This document shows, piece by piece, positions 51,342 through 59,327 of a stretch of 64,000 bases of DNA; position 1 is the stretch's first letter; each line of letters starts with the position of its first letter. Position numbers and translations under genes: made by a program. The notes beneath the pieces were generated by a model that saw nothing but the letters and a program-made list of their open reading frames with translations, was not told the DNA's origin and ran no database searches. This DNA comes from Paenibacillus sp. BJ-4 (GTDB lineage: Bacteria; Bacillota; Bacilli; Paenibacillales; Paenibacillaceae): assembly GCF_020404765.1 (NCBI RefSeq), contig NZ_JAIVEM010000004.1:1-64000 (forward strand). Direction: 5' to 3'.

Positions 51342-51692
51342 ATGGTTATCGTTACAAATACGTCTAAAATCACACCGGGCAATGCCCATCTGCTCATCGA
51401 ACGCTTCAACAAAGAAGGAAAAGTAGAGAAAATGGAGGGCTTCCTTGGTCTGGAAGTGCTGCTGACTGAAAACACGGAGGATTATGAGGAAGTAACGATC
51501 AGCACACGCTGGAAGGAAAAAGAGAACTTCCAAGGCTGGACGAAAAGCGAAGCGTTCCGCGAGTCCCATAGCCACCGTCAAATTCCGGACTACATTATTG
51601 AAAATAAAATCACGTTCTATGAAGTTAAAATCGTTCGTCATCCCATCGCCAACAGCGACTCCTCTTTGGCGAGTGACACCGAAGCCGTTTAA
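51342..51692 (+). CDS. IsdG/HmoA-type heme-degrading monooxygenase
   Basis: A 116-residue ABM-fold protein. The catalytic triad of IsdG-type enzymes is present as Asn6 (VTNTSKI), Trp66 ([10 protein letters not shown]) and His76 (RESHSH). Such dimers ruffle bound heme and open it to staphylobilin or biliverdin-like products, releasing iron. The C-terminal 20 residues are a polar tail. GGAGG lies before the ATG, and it is the last gene of the Fur-controlled rightward operon, which links import to degradation. Confidence 0.92.
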   Translation: MVIVTNTSKITPGNAHLLIERFNKEGKVEKMEGFLGLEVLLTENTEDYEEVTISTRWKEKENFQGWTKSEAFRESHSHRQIPDYIIENKITFYEVKIVRHPIANSDSSLASDTEAV

Positions 51693-51720
51693 TCCTGAAT
51701 CATAGCCTTAAAAACAAAAA

Positions 51721-51765
51721 AAGCGGCTCCGCAGACAGCATTATATGTCCGCAGGGTCGCTTTTT
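51721..51765. terminator. Terminator between the heme operon and the MBL gene
   Basis: A long imperfect stem (51721-51737 with 51746-51762) ends in TTTTTT on the plus strand and, on the minus strand, in a T run. It serves both convergent units. Confidence 0.85.
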
Positions 51766-51789
51766 TCAATGAGTATTTTGTTGAACTCC

Positions 51790-52800
51790 TCAGATTGTAG
51801 TGGAGCTGCGGCGCCCAATTTTTAGCGTCTCTCCGTGCCCCAATACATGGATACGTTCCTTCGCGATGCCCAAACGCTCGCGCTCGGCTTCGAGACGATC
51901 CAAGGCCTCTCTCGGCGTATCATCCGCCAGCTTAAAGGCTCCGTAATGCATCGGGATCATCTGATCTGCGCCGCAATCGACAAATCCTTGCAATGCCTCC
52001 TCTGGTGTCACATGCTGCGAGGTCATGAACCATTCCGGTTCATACGCGCCAATCGGCATAAAAGTCAGGTCAATGGCAAAACGCTCGCCAATCTCCTTAA
52101 AACCACGAAAATACCCGGTATCTCCCACAAAATACAACGTCGGTGCATTCGTTGAATCTGAATCTGCATGAGAATCTACGTCCGAAACGGACGTGGCAGA
52201 GCCGATCACCTGCTGCTCACTTTGCAGTATATATCCACCCCAATGTGAAGTGTTGGTATCGAACGGCGTACGCCGTGTCCAGTGCTGTGCCGGAACAAAT
52301 GTAATCCGCACCCCGCCTACCGTAAAATGCTCCCACCATTGCAGCTCATGGCAATTGCGAAAGCCTTTGCGGACCATTTTCGACTTTAGCCCCGAGGGTA
52401 CGAGCATAAGCGTGTCTGCGCGATATAATTTGCGCAACGATTGTATATGTAAGTGATCATAATGCGAATGGGACAACAGAATGATATCCAGCGGCGGTAC
52501 ATCCTGAATGCGAATGCCAGGCGGAGCCAACCTTTTGTCCAAGGCCATACGCTCGGCCCATACCGGATCAGTGATGATATTCAGCCCAAGATACTGGATG
52601 AAAAAGGTGGAATGCCCTACCCAGGTTGCTGTCGTCATTTCCCGATTACTGTGCAAAAACTCCAGCTCTGGAGGATGGTTTGGCACAACGAACGTATAAT
52701 CCTTTATTTTGCTGCGTCGCTCCTGCCGCCATTGTCTGAATTGCTTGATGGTTTTATCGGTATTTACATGATCCATATTGTTAAAACGAACTTTGGGCAT
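51790..52800 (-). CDS. MBL-fold hydrolase, NAPE-PLD/RomA-like
   Basis: A 336-residue metallo-beta-lactamase fold protein of the group that includes N-acyl-phosphatidylethanolamine phospholipase D and RomA. Signatures: ATWVGHSTFFIQ, ITDPVWAERM, the metal motif SHSHYDHLH, FVPAQHWTRR, YFVGDTGYFRGF and a final PMHYGAFKLADD. No signal peptide. Bacterial substrates are unsettled; cyclic or phosphodiester compounds are possible. The ATG at 52800 has GGGAGGG upstream. A short Ser/Asp-rich insert (SDVDSHADSDST, about 205-216) looks like a lineage-specific loop. Confidence 0.85.
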   Translation of the reverse strand: MPKVRFNNMDHVNTDKTIKQFRQWRQERRSKIKDYTFVVPNHPPELEFLHSNREMTTATWVGHSTFFIQYLGLNIITDPVWAERMALDKRLAPPGIRIQDVPPLDIILLSHSHYDHLHIQSLRKLYRADTLMLVPSGLKSKMVRKGFRNCHELQWWEHFTVGGVRITFVPAQHWTRRTPFDTNTSHWGGYILQSEQQVIGSATSVSDVDSHADSDSTNAPTLYFVGDTGYFRGFKEIGERFAIDLTFMPIGAYEPEWFMTSQHVTPEEALQGFVDCGADQMIPMHYGAFKLADDTPREALDRLEAERERLGIAKERIHVLGHGETLKIGRRSSTTI

Positions 52801-53041
52801 GATGTAATTCCCTCCCTGACAAACCCGTTCTCCCAAGTGATCCAAAGGGTTTCATTCATCTATATATTGTACACATGAGTATGAAAACCAAATGATACAA
52901 CATGCTGGTATATGTAAAGTATAATTCAATCCCCAATCTAATGGAAATATGTAATGGAAATTCCACAGCATACATCAAAGCACATCAAGGCACATCAAGG
53001 GACCCTCCTCATGAATCGGGAAGGCCCGTCTGCCGATGATT
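52801..53041. other. Intergenic region downstream of the cyd genes
   Basis: No gene. It contains a small direct repeat, CACATCAAGG twice in a row (about 52981-53000), and a GGAAGGCCCGTCTGCC stretch with only weak hairpin potential. I could not identify a clear terminator for the cyd operon. Confidence 0.5.
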
Positions 53042-53152
53042 TTAGTCCTGTGGATTTTTAAAGCGTGCCGAATACATAAACAAAAACACAATCGCCACGA
53101 CAATAATGATAGGCGACTCGTACATAATCGTAAAATGCTCGAAAGCAGCCAT
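53042..53152 (-). CDS. cydS: CydS-like small subunit of cytochrome bd oxidase
   Basis: A 36-codon gene five bases after the cydB stop, with GGGTGAG before its ATG. The product MAAFEHFTIMYESP plus a Val/Ile-rich membrane helix and a short polar tail has the same plan as CydS of Geobacillus bd oxidase: N-terminal F-x-I-M-Y followed by P, one transmembrane helix and a charged end. CydS packs against CydA beside heme b. It is too short for most gene finders. Identification is by pattern and position only. Confidence 0.7.
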   Translation of the reverse strand: MAAFEHFTIMYESPIIIVVAIVFLFMYSARFKNPQD

Positions 53153-53157
53153 TGAAC

Positions 53158-54189
53158 TCACCCTTTCTTCCCCGTTTGTCCTCGCACATATTTTGCATCG
53201 AACAGGAACAGTCTTAAGATCAGAATTAGCGAAGGGATCAATACCAGCAGTCCCGCACTAAACGCTGTAATCAATGCATACGCCATTACAGGGTTCGTAA
53301 AGCTGTCATGCACATTAATGTAGGGATACAAAACATACGGAAGATGTGAGCGCCCATAGCCATACCAGGCAAATGCAAATTGCAGCATCACCAGGATGAA
53401 TGAGGTTCCCAAATAGCGCCGTTGCCATACCAGATAAACAGCCCCCACAAAGCATATGAAGGATGCGACAAACATCCAGGCCATGCTCAGCATATTGGCA
53501 AAATGGTCCGGATTTTGTTTGTTAATCTGAAAAAATGCGAACAGACTCGCCAAAATCGTAGGAACACTCCAGAACAACGCGTATCCCCGTACGATTTCGA
53601 AAGCGACCTTGTCTCCCGCCCTTTTGGCATAAAAGGACAGAAACATCGCAGATATATACAGCACACTCACCAGCGCCAGAATAATAACTGCCCACGTGTA
53701 GGGGTTGCTTAATAGCTGGCCCCATTGCAGATGAACACCTGTGCTGTTTTCCATAATAATGCCGCCTTCCGAAATGACGAGAACCGTGGACAGTGCCGCC
53801 GGAATCAGCAACCCTGTCGCACCGTACAACGCCATGTAGACAATATTATTTGTACCGGAATGCCCATACGTATTGTACGCATAATACACTCCCCGGATCG
53901 CGAGAAGCACAATCGCAATACTGCCGGGAACGAGTAACGCTGTGCCATAATAATAAGCCGCATCCGGGAAGAACCCGTTCAATCCCACCACGAAAAAAAT
54001 AAGAAATACATTCGTTACCTCCCACACCGGGGACAGATACCGTTGAATGATATTGTGGATTTTGTTCTGGTGACCTGTCAGCACACTGTAAAAGCTGAAA
54101 AAGCCTGCACCAAAATCAATAGATGCCACAACCAAATAACCAAACAGGAAGGTCCACAAAATGGCGATACCGACAATTTCATAGCTCAC
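53158..54189 (-). CDS. cydB: Cytochrome bd ubiquinol/menaquinol oxidase subunit II
   Basis: A 343-residue integral membrane protein with about nine helices. The family N-terminus ILWTFLFGYLVVASIDFGAGFFSFY is clear, and the later helices keep the usual spacing. With CydA it forms a terminal oxidase that reduces O2 to water at low oxygen and resists some respiratory inhibitors. It overlaps the cydA stop by 4 bp and is followed by the CydS-like gene. Confidence 0.93.
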   Translation of the reverse strand: MSYEIVGIAILWTFLFGYLVVASIDFGAGFFSFYSVLTGHQNKIHNIIQRYLSPVWEVTNVFLIFFVVGLNGFFPDAAYYYGTALLVPGSIAIVLLAIRGVYYAYNTYGHSGTNNIVYMALYGATGLLIPAALSTVLVISEGGIIMENSTGVHLQWGQLLSNPYTWAVIILALVSVLYISAMFLSFYAKRAGDKVAFEIVRGYALFWSVPTILASLFAFFQINKQNPDHFANMLSMAWMFVASFICFVGAVYLVWQRRYLGTSFILVMLQFAFAWYGYGRSHLPYVLYPYINVHDSFTNPVMAYALITAFSAGLLVLIPSLILILRLFLFDAKYVRGQTGKKG

Positions 54190-55532
54190 TTGCTTTCAGC
54201 CCCTTCCAGGCCCAGCTGCTTCATCTCTTCTACCGCATCCTTATTACGGAATAGCTTGCTTAGTACCTTAATGGCCGAGAAGCACAACACGAGATACAAA
54301 ATAACAAACAGCACCAGCATCCACCCGACACTGGTAGAGGTGGTTGCTGCCTCGGACACCTTCATGTATCCACGTAAAATCCACGGCTGTCTGCCGACCT
54401 CTGCGAACATCCATCCCAGTTCAATGGCCACCATAGCCATCGGTCCGACCAGAATGAGCGCTAGCAGCAGCCATTTGGGATATGGTTTGCGACCCGGCAA
54501 ACGCTTGCGGATCAGATATAGCAGCGGGATGACCAAAATCAGCACCCCGGTGGTAATTTTGAGGTCAAACATATAGTGGATAGACAGCGGCGGACGCTCA
54601 TCTACGGGATAATCATTTAATCCCTTGACCTCCGTACTGGGCAAATTCCCGGCCAACACACTAAGCGCATAAGGCACTTTCAGGGCATACTTGATTTCAC
54701 CGTTCTTATCCATGTAGCCGCCATATACAAAGGGAGCATGCGTCATCGTATCAAAGTGCCATTCGGCAGCAGCCAGCTTCTCAGGCTGATATTTGGCTAA
54801 AAATTTGCCAGAGGCGTCCCCGATCATTACTGTGCTGATGGCAAACACAATGGTGCAGGTCGCAGTCAGCTTCAGCGCTTTTTTGAAATACGGGTGATTA
54901 CGCCCCCGCAGCATACTGTAAGCAGCCAGTCCCATCAGCACCCCGGCGCTCAATGTATACGAGGAAGCCAGTACATGTGAAACCTTGGTCGGCGTGGCCG
55001 GATTCAGCATGGCCTCGATGGGATGAATATTTGTCATGACTCCATTTTTGAGTGTAAAGCCTTGGGGCTGGTTCATGAACGAGTTCACAGTCGTAATAAA
55101 AACCGCTGATGCAGATGAGGCAATCGCTACCGGGATAAGCAGCATCAGATGAAAATATTTGCTTTTAAACCGATCCCAGGTGTACAAGTAGATCCCCAGA
55201 AATATAGCTTCGATAAAGAAAGCAAACGTCTCCAAAAACAAAGGCAACGCAATCGCTTGTCCAGCCACCCGCATAAAGGTAGGCCAGAGTAGGCTGAGCT
55301 GCAGACCAATCGCGGTGCCTGTAACGACACCTACGGCAACAGTGATGACAAACCCCCGCGCCCACCGTCGGGCCAACAAAGTATAATGCGGATCACCGGT
55401 TCGCAGCCCGCGCCATTCTGCAAGTGCAATCATTAAGGGTACGCCAACGCCGATAGATGCAAATACAATATGAACAAACAGGGTAATTCCGGTCAGCATC
55501 CGGCTTAGCAATACAGGGTCCAGTGAAGACAA
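54186..55532 (-). CDS. cydA: Cytochrome bd oxidase subunit I
   Basis: A 448-residue subunit carrying hemes b558, b595 and d. The N-terminal TLFVHIVFASIGVG has the conserved His ligand (about residue 21). The quinol-site/heme signature GRQPWILRGY is present near the C-terminus. The loop between helices is short, so it is the short-Q-loop type found in Bacilli. The start codon is TTG with GGAG ten bases upstream. A 33-codon membrane ORF lies just ahead on the same strand. cydCD genes for assembly are not in the window. Confidence 0.94.
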   Translation of the reverse strand: MSSLDPVLLSRMLTGITLFVHIVFASIGVGVPLMIALAEWRGLRTGDPHYTLLARRWARGFVITVAVGVVTGTAIGLQLSLLWPTFMRVAGQAIALPLFLETFAFFIEAIFLGIYLYTWDRFKSKYFHLMLLIPVAIASSASAVFITTVNSFMNQPQGFTLKNGVMTNIHPIEAMLNPATPTKVSHVLASSYTLSAGVLMGLAAYSMLRGRNHPYFKKALKLTATCTIVFAISTVMIGDASGKFLAKYQPEKLAAAEWHFDTMTHAPFVYGGYMDKNGEIKYALKVPYALSVLAGNLPSTEVKGLNDYPVDERPPLSIHYMFDLKITTGVLILVIPLLYLIRKRLPGRKPYPKWLLLALILVGPMAMVAIELGWMFAEVGRQPWILRGYMKVSEAATTSTSVGWMLVLFVILYLVLCFSAIKVLSKLFRNKDAVEEMKQLGLEGAESK

Positions 55533-55600
55533 ATGATATTCACTCCTTCATTTCACATTTTAAAATAGGAAAAACATCGTGAATTGCTCTTGATTACCAG

Positions 55601-55702
55601 CTAAGGAGTCAAGCGAGCTATGCTTTTAATTACGGCGTACAGCATAATAGCCGCAATCACAATACATACAATAATGAGCGTTCTTTCCTGCTTGCGGAAC
55701 AT
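55601..55702 (-). CDS. Short membrane ORF upstream of cydA (33 residues)
   Basis: A 33-codon frame with GGAGG seven bases before its ATG. The product begins MFRKQERT, then has one hydrophobic helix (about residues 9-25), then KSIARLTP. It lies 68 bp before cydA on the same strand and probably shares its transcript. It could be a further small oxidase-associated protein or a leader peptide. No homolog is known to me; evidence is the ribosome site, the membrane helix and the position. Confidence 0.55.
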   Translation of the reverse strand: MFRKQERTLIIVCIVIAAIMLYAVIKSIARLTP

Positions 55703-55821
55703 GGGAACGCCTCCTTCACTTATCTTTTGGCGCATTTTGGTAACCTACTCTCAGTTTGGTTCACTCAGCCGATTTTTAACCCTGCTTTGGTGCTGAATGT
55801 AGCCGTTTTTCTATTTAGATA

Positions 55822-55871
55822 TTGTTTTATGCCTTCAAATCCGCTATATTAAAAATAGTTAGATAACCTAA
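55822..55871 (+). promoter_or_regulatory. marR promoter and operator
   Basis: TTGTTT (55822-55827) and TATATT (55845-55850) are 17 bp apart. The near-palindrome TTAGATAACCTAA (55859-55871) sits at the expected start point. It matches the perfect palindrome in front of the MFS gene at 11 of 13 positions. A half-site TTAGAT also occurs at 55815-55820. Confidence 0.7.
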
Positions 55872-55892
55872 TTACATGAAAAGAGTGAATGT

Positions 55893-56447
55893 ATGCCGCC
55901 AAAACAACATAAGCGGGACACCGTTCAGCCCCCCCTTCCCCGTCTTGGTCCAAAGCCCTATCTGGAGTTAATGGATGAAACTGCTCTCCCGGAAACGGAT
56001 CGGGATCTTGCCCGTATGGGTCTGTTTTTGCTATGGACGGGTGATAACGTGCTCGACGCGATTGATCTGGATTTGTCTGCTTACGGACTGACAGAGAGCA
56101 AGCTGGATTTGCTGTTGCTGCTAACCCTGCACCAATCACAAAATCAGATGAGCCCATCTATGATTGCCGACCGTCTTGGAATTCGACGCGCATCCGTGAC
56201 ATCGATCCTGGACTGGACAGAGCAAAGAGGATGGATTATCAGGGAACATACTTCCACAGATCGACGTAAGATTCATGTACGTATTACAGAAGAAGGCTCC
56301 CGGCTTGTACAACAGGTACTCCCTGTATTTTGGTCTTCCTGTGCTTCTCTGGCGAGCATTTTGGAGCCTGAGGAGCAGGTCGTTTTTTCGCGGATTATAG
56401 AGAAGCTCCACCATCATATGGAGCACAGATTGGGGGTGGGTAGATAA
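55893..56447 (+). CDS. MarR family transcriptional regulator
   Basis: A 184-residue winged-helix regulator. An N-terminal extension (about 1-45) precedes the MarR fold; the DNA-recognition part reads SPSMIADRLGIRRASVTSILDWTEQRGWIIREH with the wing STDRRKIHVRITEEG. It sits just before an MFS transporter gene, and both upstream regions contain the same 13-bp palindrome, so it most likely represses itself and the transporter. A ligand exported by the MFS protein would be the natural inducer, but its identity is unknown. Confidence 0.9.
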   Translation: MPPKQHKRDTVQPPLPRLGPKPYLELMDETALPETDRDLARMGLFLLWTGDNVLDAIDLDLSAYGLTESKLDLLLLLTLHQSQNQMSPSMIADRLGIRRASVTSILDWTEQRGWIIREHTSTDRRKIHVRITEEGSRLVQQVLPVFWSSCASLASILEPEEQVVFSRIIEKLHHHMEHRLGVGR

Positions 56448-56460
56448 TTTTTTTTGAGTA

Positions 56461-56478
56461 TATAATTAGATTATCTAA
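56461..56478 (+). promoter_or_regulatory. Operator in front of the MFS gene
   Basis: TTAGATTATCTAA (56466-56478), a perfect 13-bp palindrome, directly adjoins a TATAAT hexamer (56461-56466). It matches the site in the marR promoter, so MarR binding would block the -10 region. Confidence 0.7.
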
Positions 56479-56536
56479 TAGCTTCAATTGTATACATTAA
56501 CAGTTGATTATTTTGTCATGAAGGAGTGTTTAATGA

Positions 56537-57769
56537 ATGAGTAAATTACGAACAAATCATACCGCTACACAGAAGGAAACTACAGTTCTCCCTTATGGTT
56601 GGATGATAGTCATTCTATGCTGGTCAGCGGTTGCCGTCATGTCCAGCCTGTATGTAACAGTTCCTCTGGTTCCCCTCTTTGACAGTATATTTGGAATAAC
56701 GCCTGCCGAAGCGACCTTGCCAGGCAGTATCTTTTCTTTGGGCTTTGCGGCGGGTTGCCTTGTTTATGGGGGACTGTCTGACCGCTTTGGACGAAAGCAG
56801 GTAATTGTCTACGGACTGCTCGCATTAACGATCATTTCGCTGTGCCTCGGCTTAACCAGTCAGTATTCGGTATTGGTGACACTGCGCTTGCTTCAGGGCT
56901 TGGCGGCAGCCACCTTTTCTCCCGTAGCTCTGGCTTACGCTGTAGATATGTTTCCGACCGAGAAGCGGGTAACAGCCATTGGCTTTATCAGCACCGGGTT
57001 TCTGGTAGCAGGTATTGCCGGGCAGGTATTTAGTATTGTTGTTAGTGAATCTATGGGATGGAATATGGTATTTCGGATGCTAGGCGTATTGTACGCCATA
57101 ACCTTCCTGATCGTCTTTTTTTTCCTGCCTAAAGCTTCCTCACCACAACGAGACGTCCGAGTTTTAGCGGCCTTCAGTCAGTTGGGCACCGTTGTGCGCT
57201 CGTATCCTTTATGGTTAAGCTACACGGTCGCTTTTGTTCTCCTGATGTCCTTTGTGAGCATGTATACCGTTTTAGGCAACTATCTGGGCGGATCCGAATT
57301 TGCCTTGAATCGCACACAGATGCTTTATGTAAGATCCGCTGGCATCATCGGCATGCTTCTATCACCGTTTGCCGGAAAGCTAGCTCAAAAATTCGGTGTA
57401 CATTTTATATTACGTACAGCTCTTGTCCTTGCCATTCTCAGCTTGGCGCTGATGGGAATGACGCATTCTCTTATCGCTATCGTGGTGTTGAGTATATGTT
57501 ATGTAAGCGGCATTGCCCTCAGCGTTCCTTCACTGATTGCCATTGTCGGCCAGCTTGGAGGTTCGGCAAGAGCGATAGCGGTCTCACTGTATACCTTCAT
57601 TCTGTTTGCCGGTACGAGTCTAGCCCCTATGCTTTCTATTCGTTTGATGGGTGATGGCGGAAATCAGGCGGCTACATTTATGCTGCTGGCAGCTGTACTC
57701 TCTGTGGGCTTTATCGCCTCCCTGCTCATTCGCAACCACCAGAACGATTCGCTGAAGCAGAATGCATAG
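56537..57769 (+). CDS. MFS transporter (probable drug/metabolite exporter)
   Basis: A 410-residue 12-helix major facilitator. The loop 2-3 motif GGLSDRFGRKQVI (motif A) and the helix-4 LRLLQGLAAATFSPVALAYAVD region are those of drug-type transporters such as YnfM/YybF. AAGGAG precedes the ATG. Control by the adjacent MarR protein, via a shared operator, suggests inducible efflux. Substrate cannot be told from sequence. Confidence 0.9.
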   Translation: MSKLRTNHTATQKETTVLPYGWMIVILCWSAVAVMSSLYVTVPLVPLFDSIFGITPAEATLPGSIFSLGFAAGCLVYGGLSDRFGRKQVIVYGLLALTIISLCLGLTSQYSVLVTLRLLQGLAAATFSPVALAYAVDMFPTEKRVTAIGFISTGFLVAGIAGQVFSIVVSESMGWNMVFRMLGVLYAITFLIVFFFLPKASSPQRDVRVLAAFSQLGTVVRSYPLWLSYTVAFVLLMSFVSMYTVLGNYLGGSEFALNRTQMLYVRSAGIIGMLLSPFAGKLAQKFGVHFILRTALVLAILSLALMGMTHSLIAIVVLSICYVSGIALSVPSLIAIVGQLGGSARAIAVSLYTFILFAGTSLAPMLSIRLMGDGGNQAATFMLLAAVLSVGFIASLLIRNHQNDSLKQNA

Positions 57770-57839
57770 TACAGTATCAAACTATCTAGAAAAGCCTATG
57801 ATTAGGGTAGAAATCCGAGGAAGTGATGCTTCCGAAGCG

Positions 57840-57861
57840 AGCTTTCCTATGGAAAGCTTTT
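57840..57861 (+). terminator. Terminator of the MFS gene
   Basis: AGCTTTCC-TAT-GGAAAGCT hairpin (57840-57858) followed by a short T run. The stem is only 8 bp and the T run four, so efficiency may be moderate. Confidence 0.55.
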
Positions 57862-57992
57862 AAAGCGACCGCTACGCTTGTACAGCACCATTCATCCTGT
57901 TTTCACTTAAAAACTCCATATTCATCAGGCATGTTTATACGATTTGTGTGAGATATGTCATTGCATTTTCCTCAAAATTACAAACTCTCTCT

Positions 57993-58021
57993 TTGGAGAC
58001 ATACGTAGAATGAGGTACAAT
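57993..58021 (+). promoter_or_regulatory. Promoter of the CvfC-like gene
   Basis: TTGGAG (57993-57998) and TACAAT (58016-58021) with a 17-bp spacer, 50 bp before the ATG. Confidence 0.65.
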
Positions 58022-58071
58022 ACAGATAAGCTATATATGGAGAACTTTTGAACAGGAGGCTGTACCGAGCT

Positions 58072-59205
58072 ATGAAAATAACATCTATCGAGCCGACTCC
58101 CAGTCCGAACACCATGATGCTGCATCTGGATGAGCGACTGGAAGCAGGTATCCGCAGAACATATACACGAGACAATGAGCGTTCCGCCCCCCCATTTATC
58201 CGGCGTATGCTGGCTATTGAAGGGGTCAAAAGTGTGTTTCACACGACGGATTTTGTCGCCCTTGATCGCAAAGGAAATGCAGATTGGTCTATCATTCTGG
58301 GTCAAGTCCGGGATCAACTGGGCGAGGAAGGTGCTGACGCCAATTGGGATTTGCCGGAGGAAACCTCGGGGGAAGCGTTTGGCGAAGCACAGGTCTTTGT
58401 GCAATTTTTCCGCGGCATTCCAATGCAAATTCGGGTTAAGGCGGGACAGAAGGAGGAACGGATTTCATTGTCCGACCGCTTTGTGCAAGCCGTTACGCGT
58501 GTAGCGAGTGCTACGCTAATCAAGGAGCGCAAGCTCAGTGATTATGGCGTTCGTTACGGTGAGTTGCCGGACATTGCACGCGAGGTCGAGCAGGAGTTGG
58601 AGGCCGCCTTCCCGCAGGAACGGCTGGAGCAGATTATCCAGCAGGCGATTGCCCACGGCACAGACAACAACGAATTCGTGGAGGAGCGCCGCGAGTGGAG
58701 CGATGCCGAACTGGAGCAAGCCCTGCAGCACGAGGATTGGCGCACACGCTATGCCGCGCTTGATCGGCTGGAGCCAACACCTGAGCATTTGCCGCTTATT
58801 CGGCAAGCGCTGCATGACGAAAAAATGCAGCTGCGACGGCTGGCTGTCGTCTATCTGGGCGATATTCGCTCACCGGAGGCGATGGAGCTGCTGGGCGAGG
58901 CGCTGCGCGATCCTTCAGCGGCAGTACGCCGTACCGCAGGCGACACGCTGTCGGACATCGGCGATCCGGTCGCTACTGGTGCGATGATTGGAGCCCTATC
59001 GGATAGCAGCAAGCTAGTGCGCTGGCGGGCCGCCCGTTTTTTATACGAGGTCGGAACCGAGGATGCGCGTGACGCGCTGGAGAAGGCTGTCGATGACCCC
59101 GAATTCGAGGTCAGTCTACAGGCCAAAATGGCGCTGGAGCGCATCGAGTCAGGCGAGCAAGCCGCAGGCACCGTGTGGCAGCAGATGGCCAAGCGCAACT
59201 CTTGA
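58072..59205 (+). CDS. CvfC/YpgR-like protein: NifU-N domain plus HEAT repeats
   Basis: A 377-residue soluble protein. The N-terminus (about 1-85) resembles the Nfu/NifU N-terminal scaffold domain (IEPTPSPNTMMLHLDERL, FHTTDFVALDRKGNADW). A linker domain follows, then about five HEAT/PBS-type repeats (residues 215-370: WRTRYAALDRLEP, LRRLAVVYLGDI, VRRTAGDTLSDIGDP, VRWRAARFLYEVG). The layout matches staphylococcal conserved virulence factor C and B. subtilis YpgR, whose role is unclear. ATG at 58072 is preceded by GGAGG about 12 bases away; an upstream in-frame ATG at 58048 is less likely. Confidence 0.82.
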   Translation: MKITSIEPTPSPNTMMLHLDERLEAGIRRTYTRDNERSAPPFIRRMLAIEGVKSVFHTTDFVALDRKGNADWSIILGQVRDQLGEEGADANWDLPEETSGEAFGEAQVFVQFFRGIPMQIRVKAGQKEERISLSDRFVQAVTRVASATLIKERKLSDYGVRYGELPDIAREVEQELEAAFPQERLEQIIQQAIAHGTDNNEFVEERREWSDAELEQALQHEDWRTRYAALDRLEPTPEHLPLIRQALHDEKMQLRRLAVVYLGDIRSPEAMELLGEALRDPSAAVRRTAGDTLSDIGDPVATGAMIGALSDSSKLVRWRAARFLYEVGTEDARDALEKAVDDPEFEVSLQAKMALERIESGEQAAGTVWQQMAKRNS

Positions 59206-59243
59206 TTTAAGATTTTACGAGTGGATTTTCAAAAAATTGTCGA

Positions 59244-59273
59244 TTGTCAGAAGATGTACAGGTACGTTATACT
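59244..59273 (+). promoter_or_regulatory. Promoter of the lysine riboswitch transcript
   Basis: TTGTCA (59244-59249) and TATACT (59268-59273) with an 18-bp spacer, about 50 bp before the aptamer. Confidence 0.65.
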
Positions 59274-59327
59274 GTAGTTCGCTATACAATAAAATATCAT
59301 GTCATACACCTCATCAACCCTGTTTTA

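Larger units (their letters stand above)
57770..58071. other. Intergenic region (302 bp) between MFS and HEAT-protein genes
   Basis: Contains a short terminator for the MFS gene (57840-57861), a GC-richer stretch after it that may be an interspersed repeat, and the promoter of the next gene (57993-58021). No gene was recognised. Confidence 0.55.

Noticed and set aside
55533..55860. A Rex-type operator upstream of cydA
   Set aside because: I looked for a TTGTGAAATATTTCACAA-like palindrome and found only a single TTTCACA half at about 55550, with no partner.
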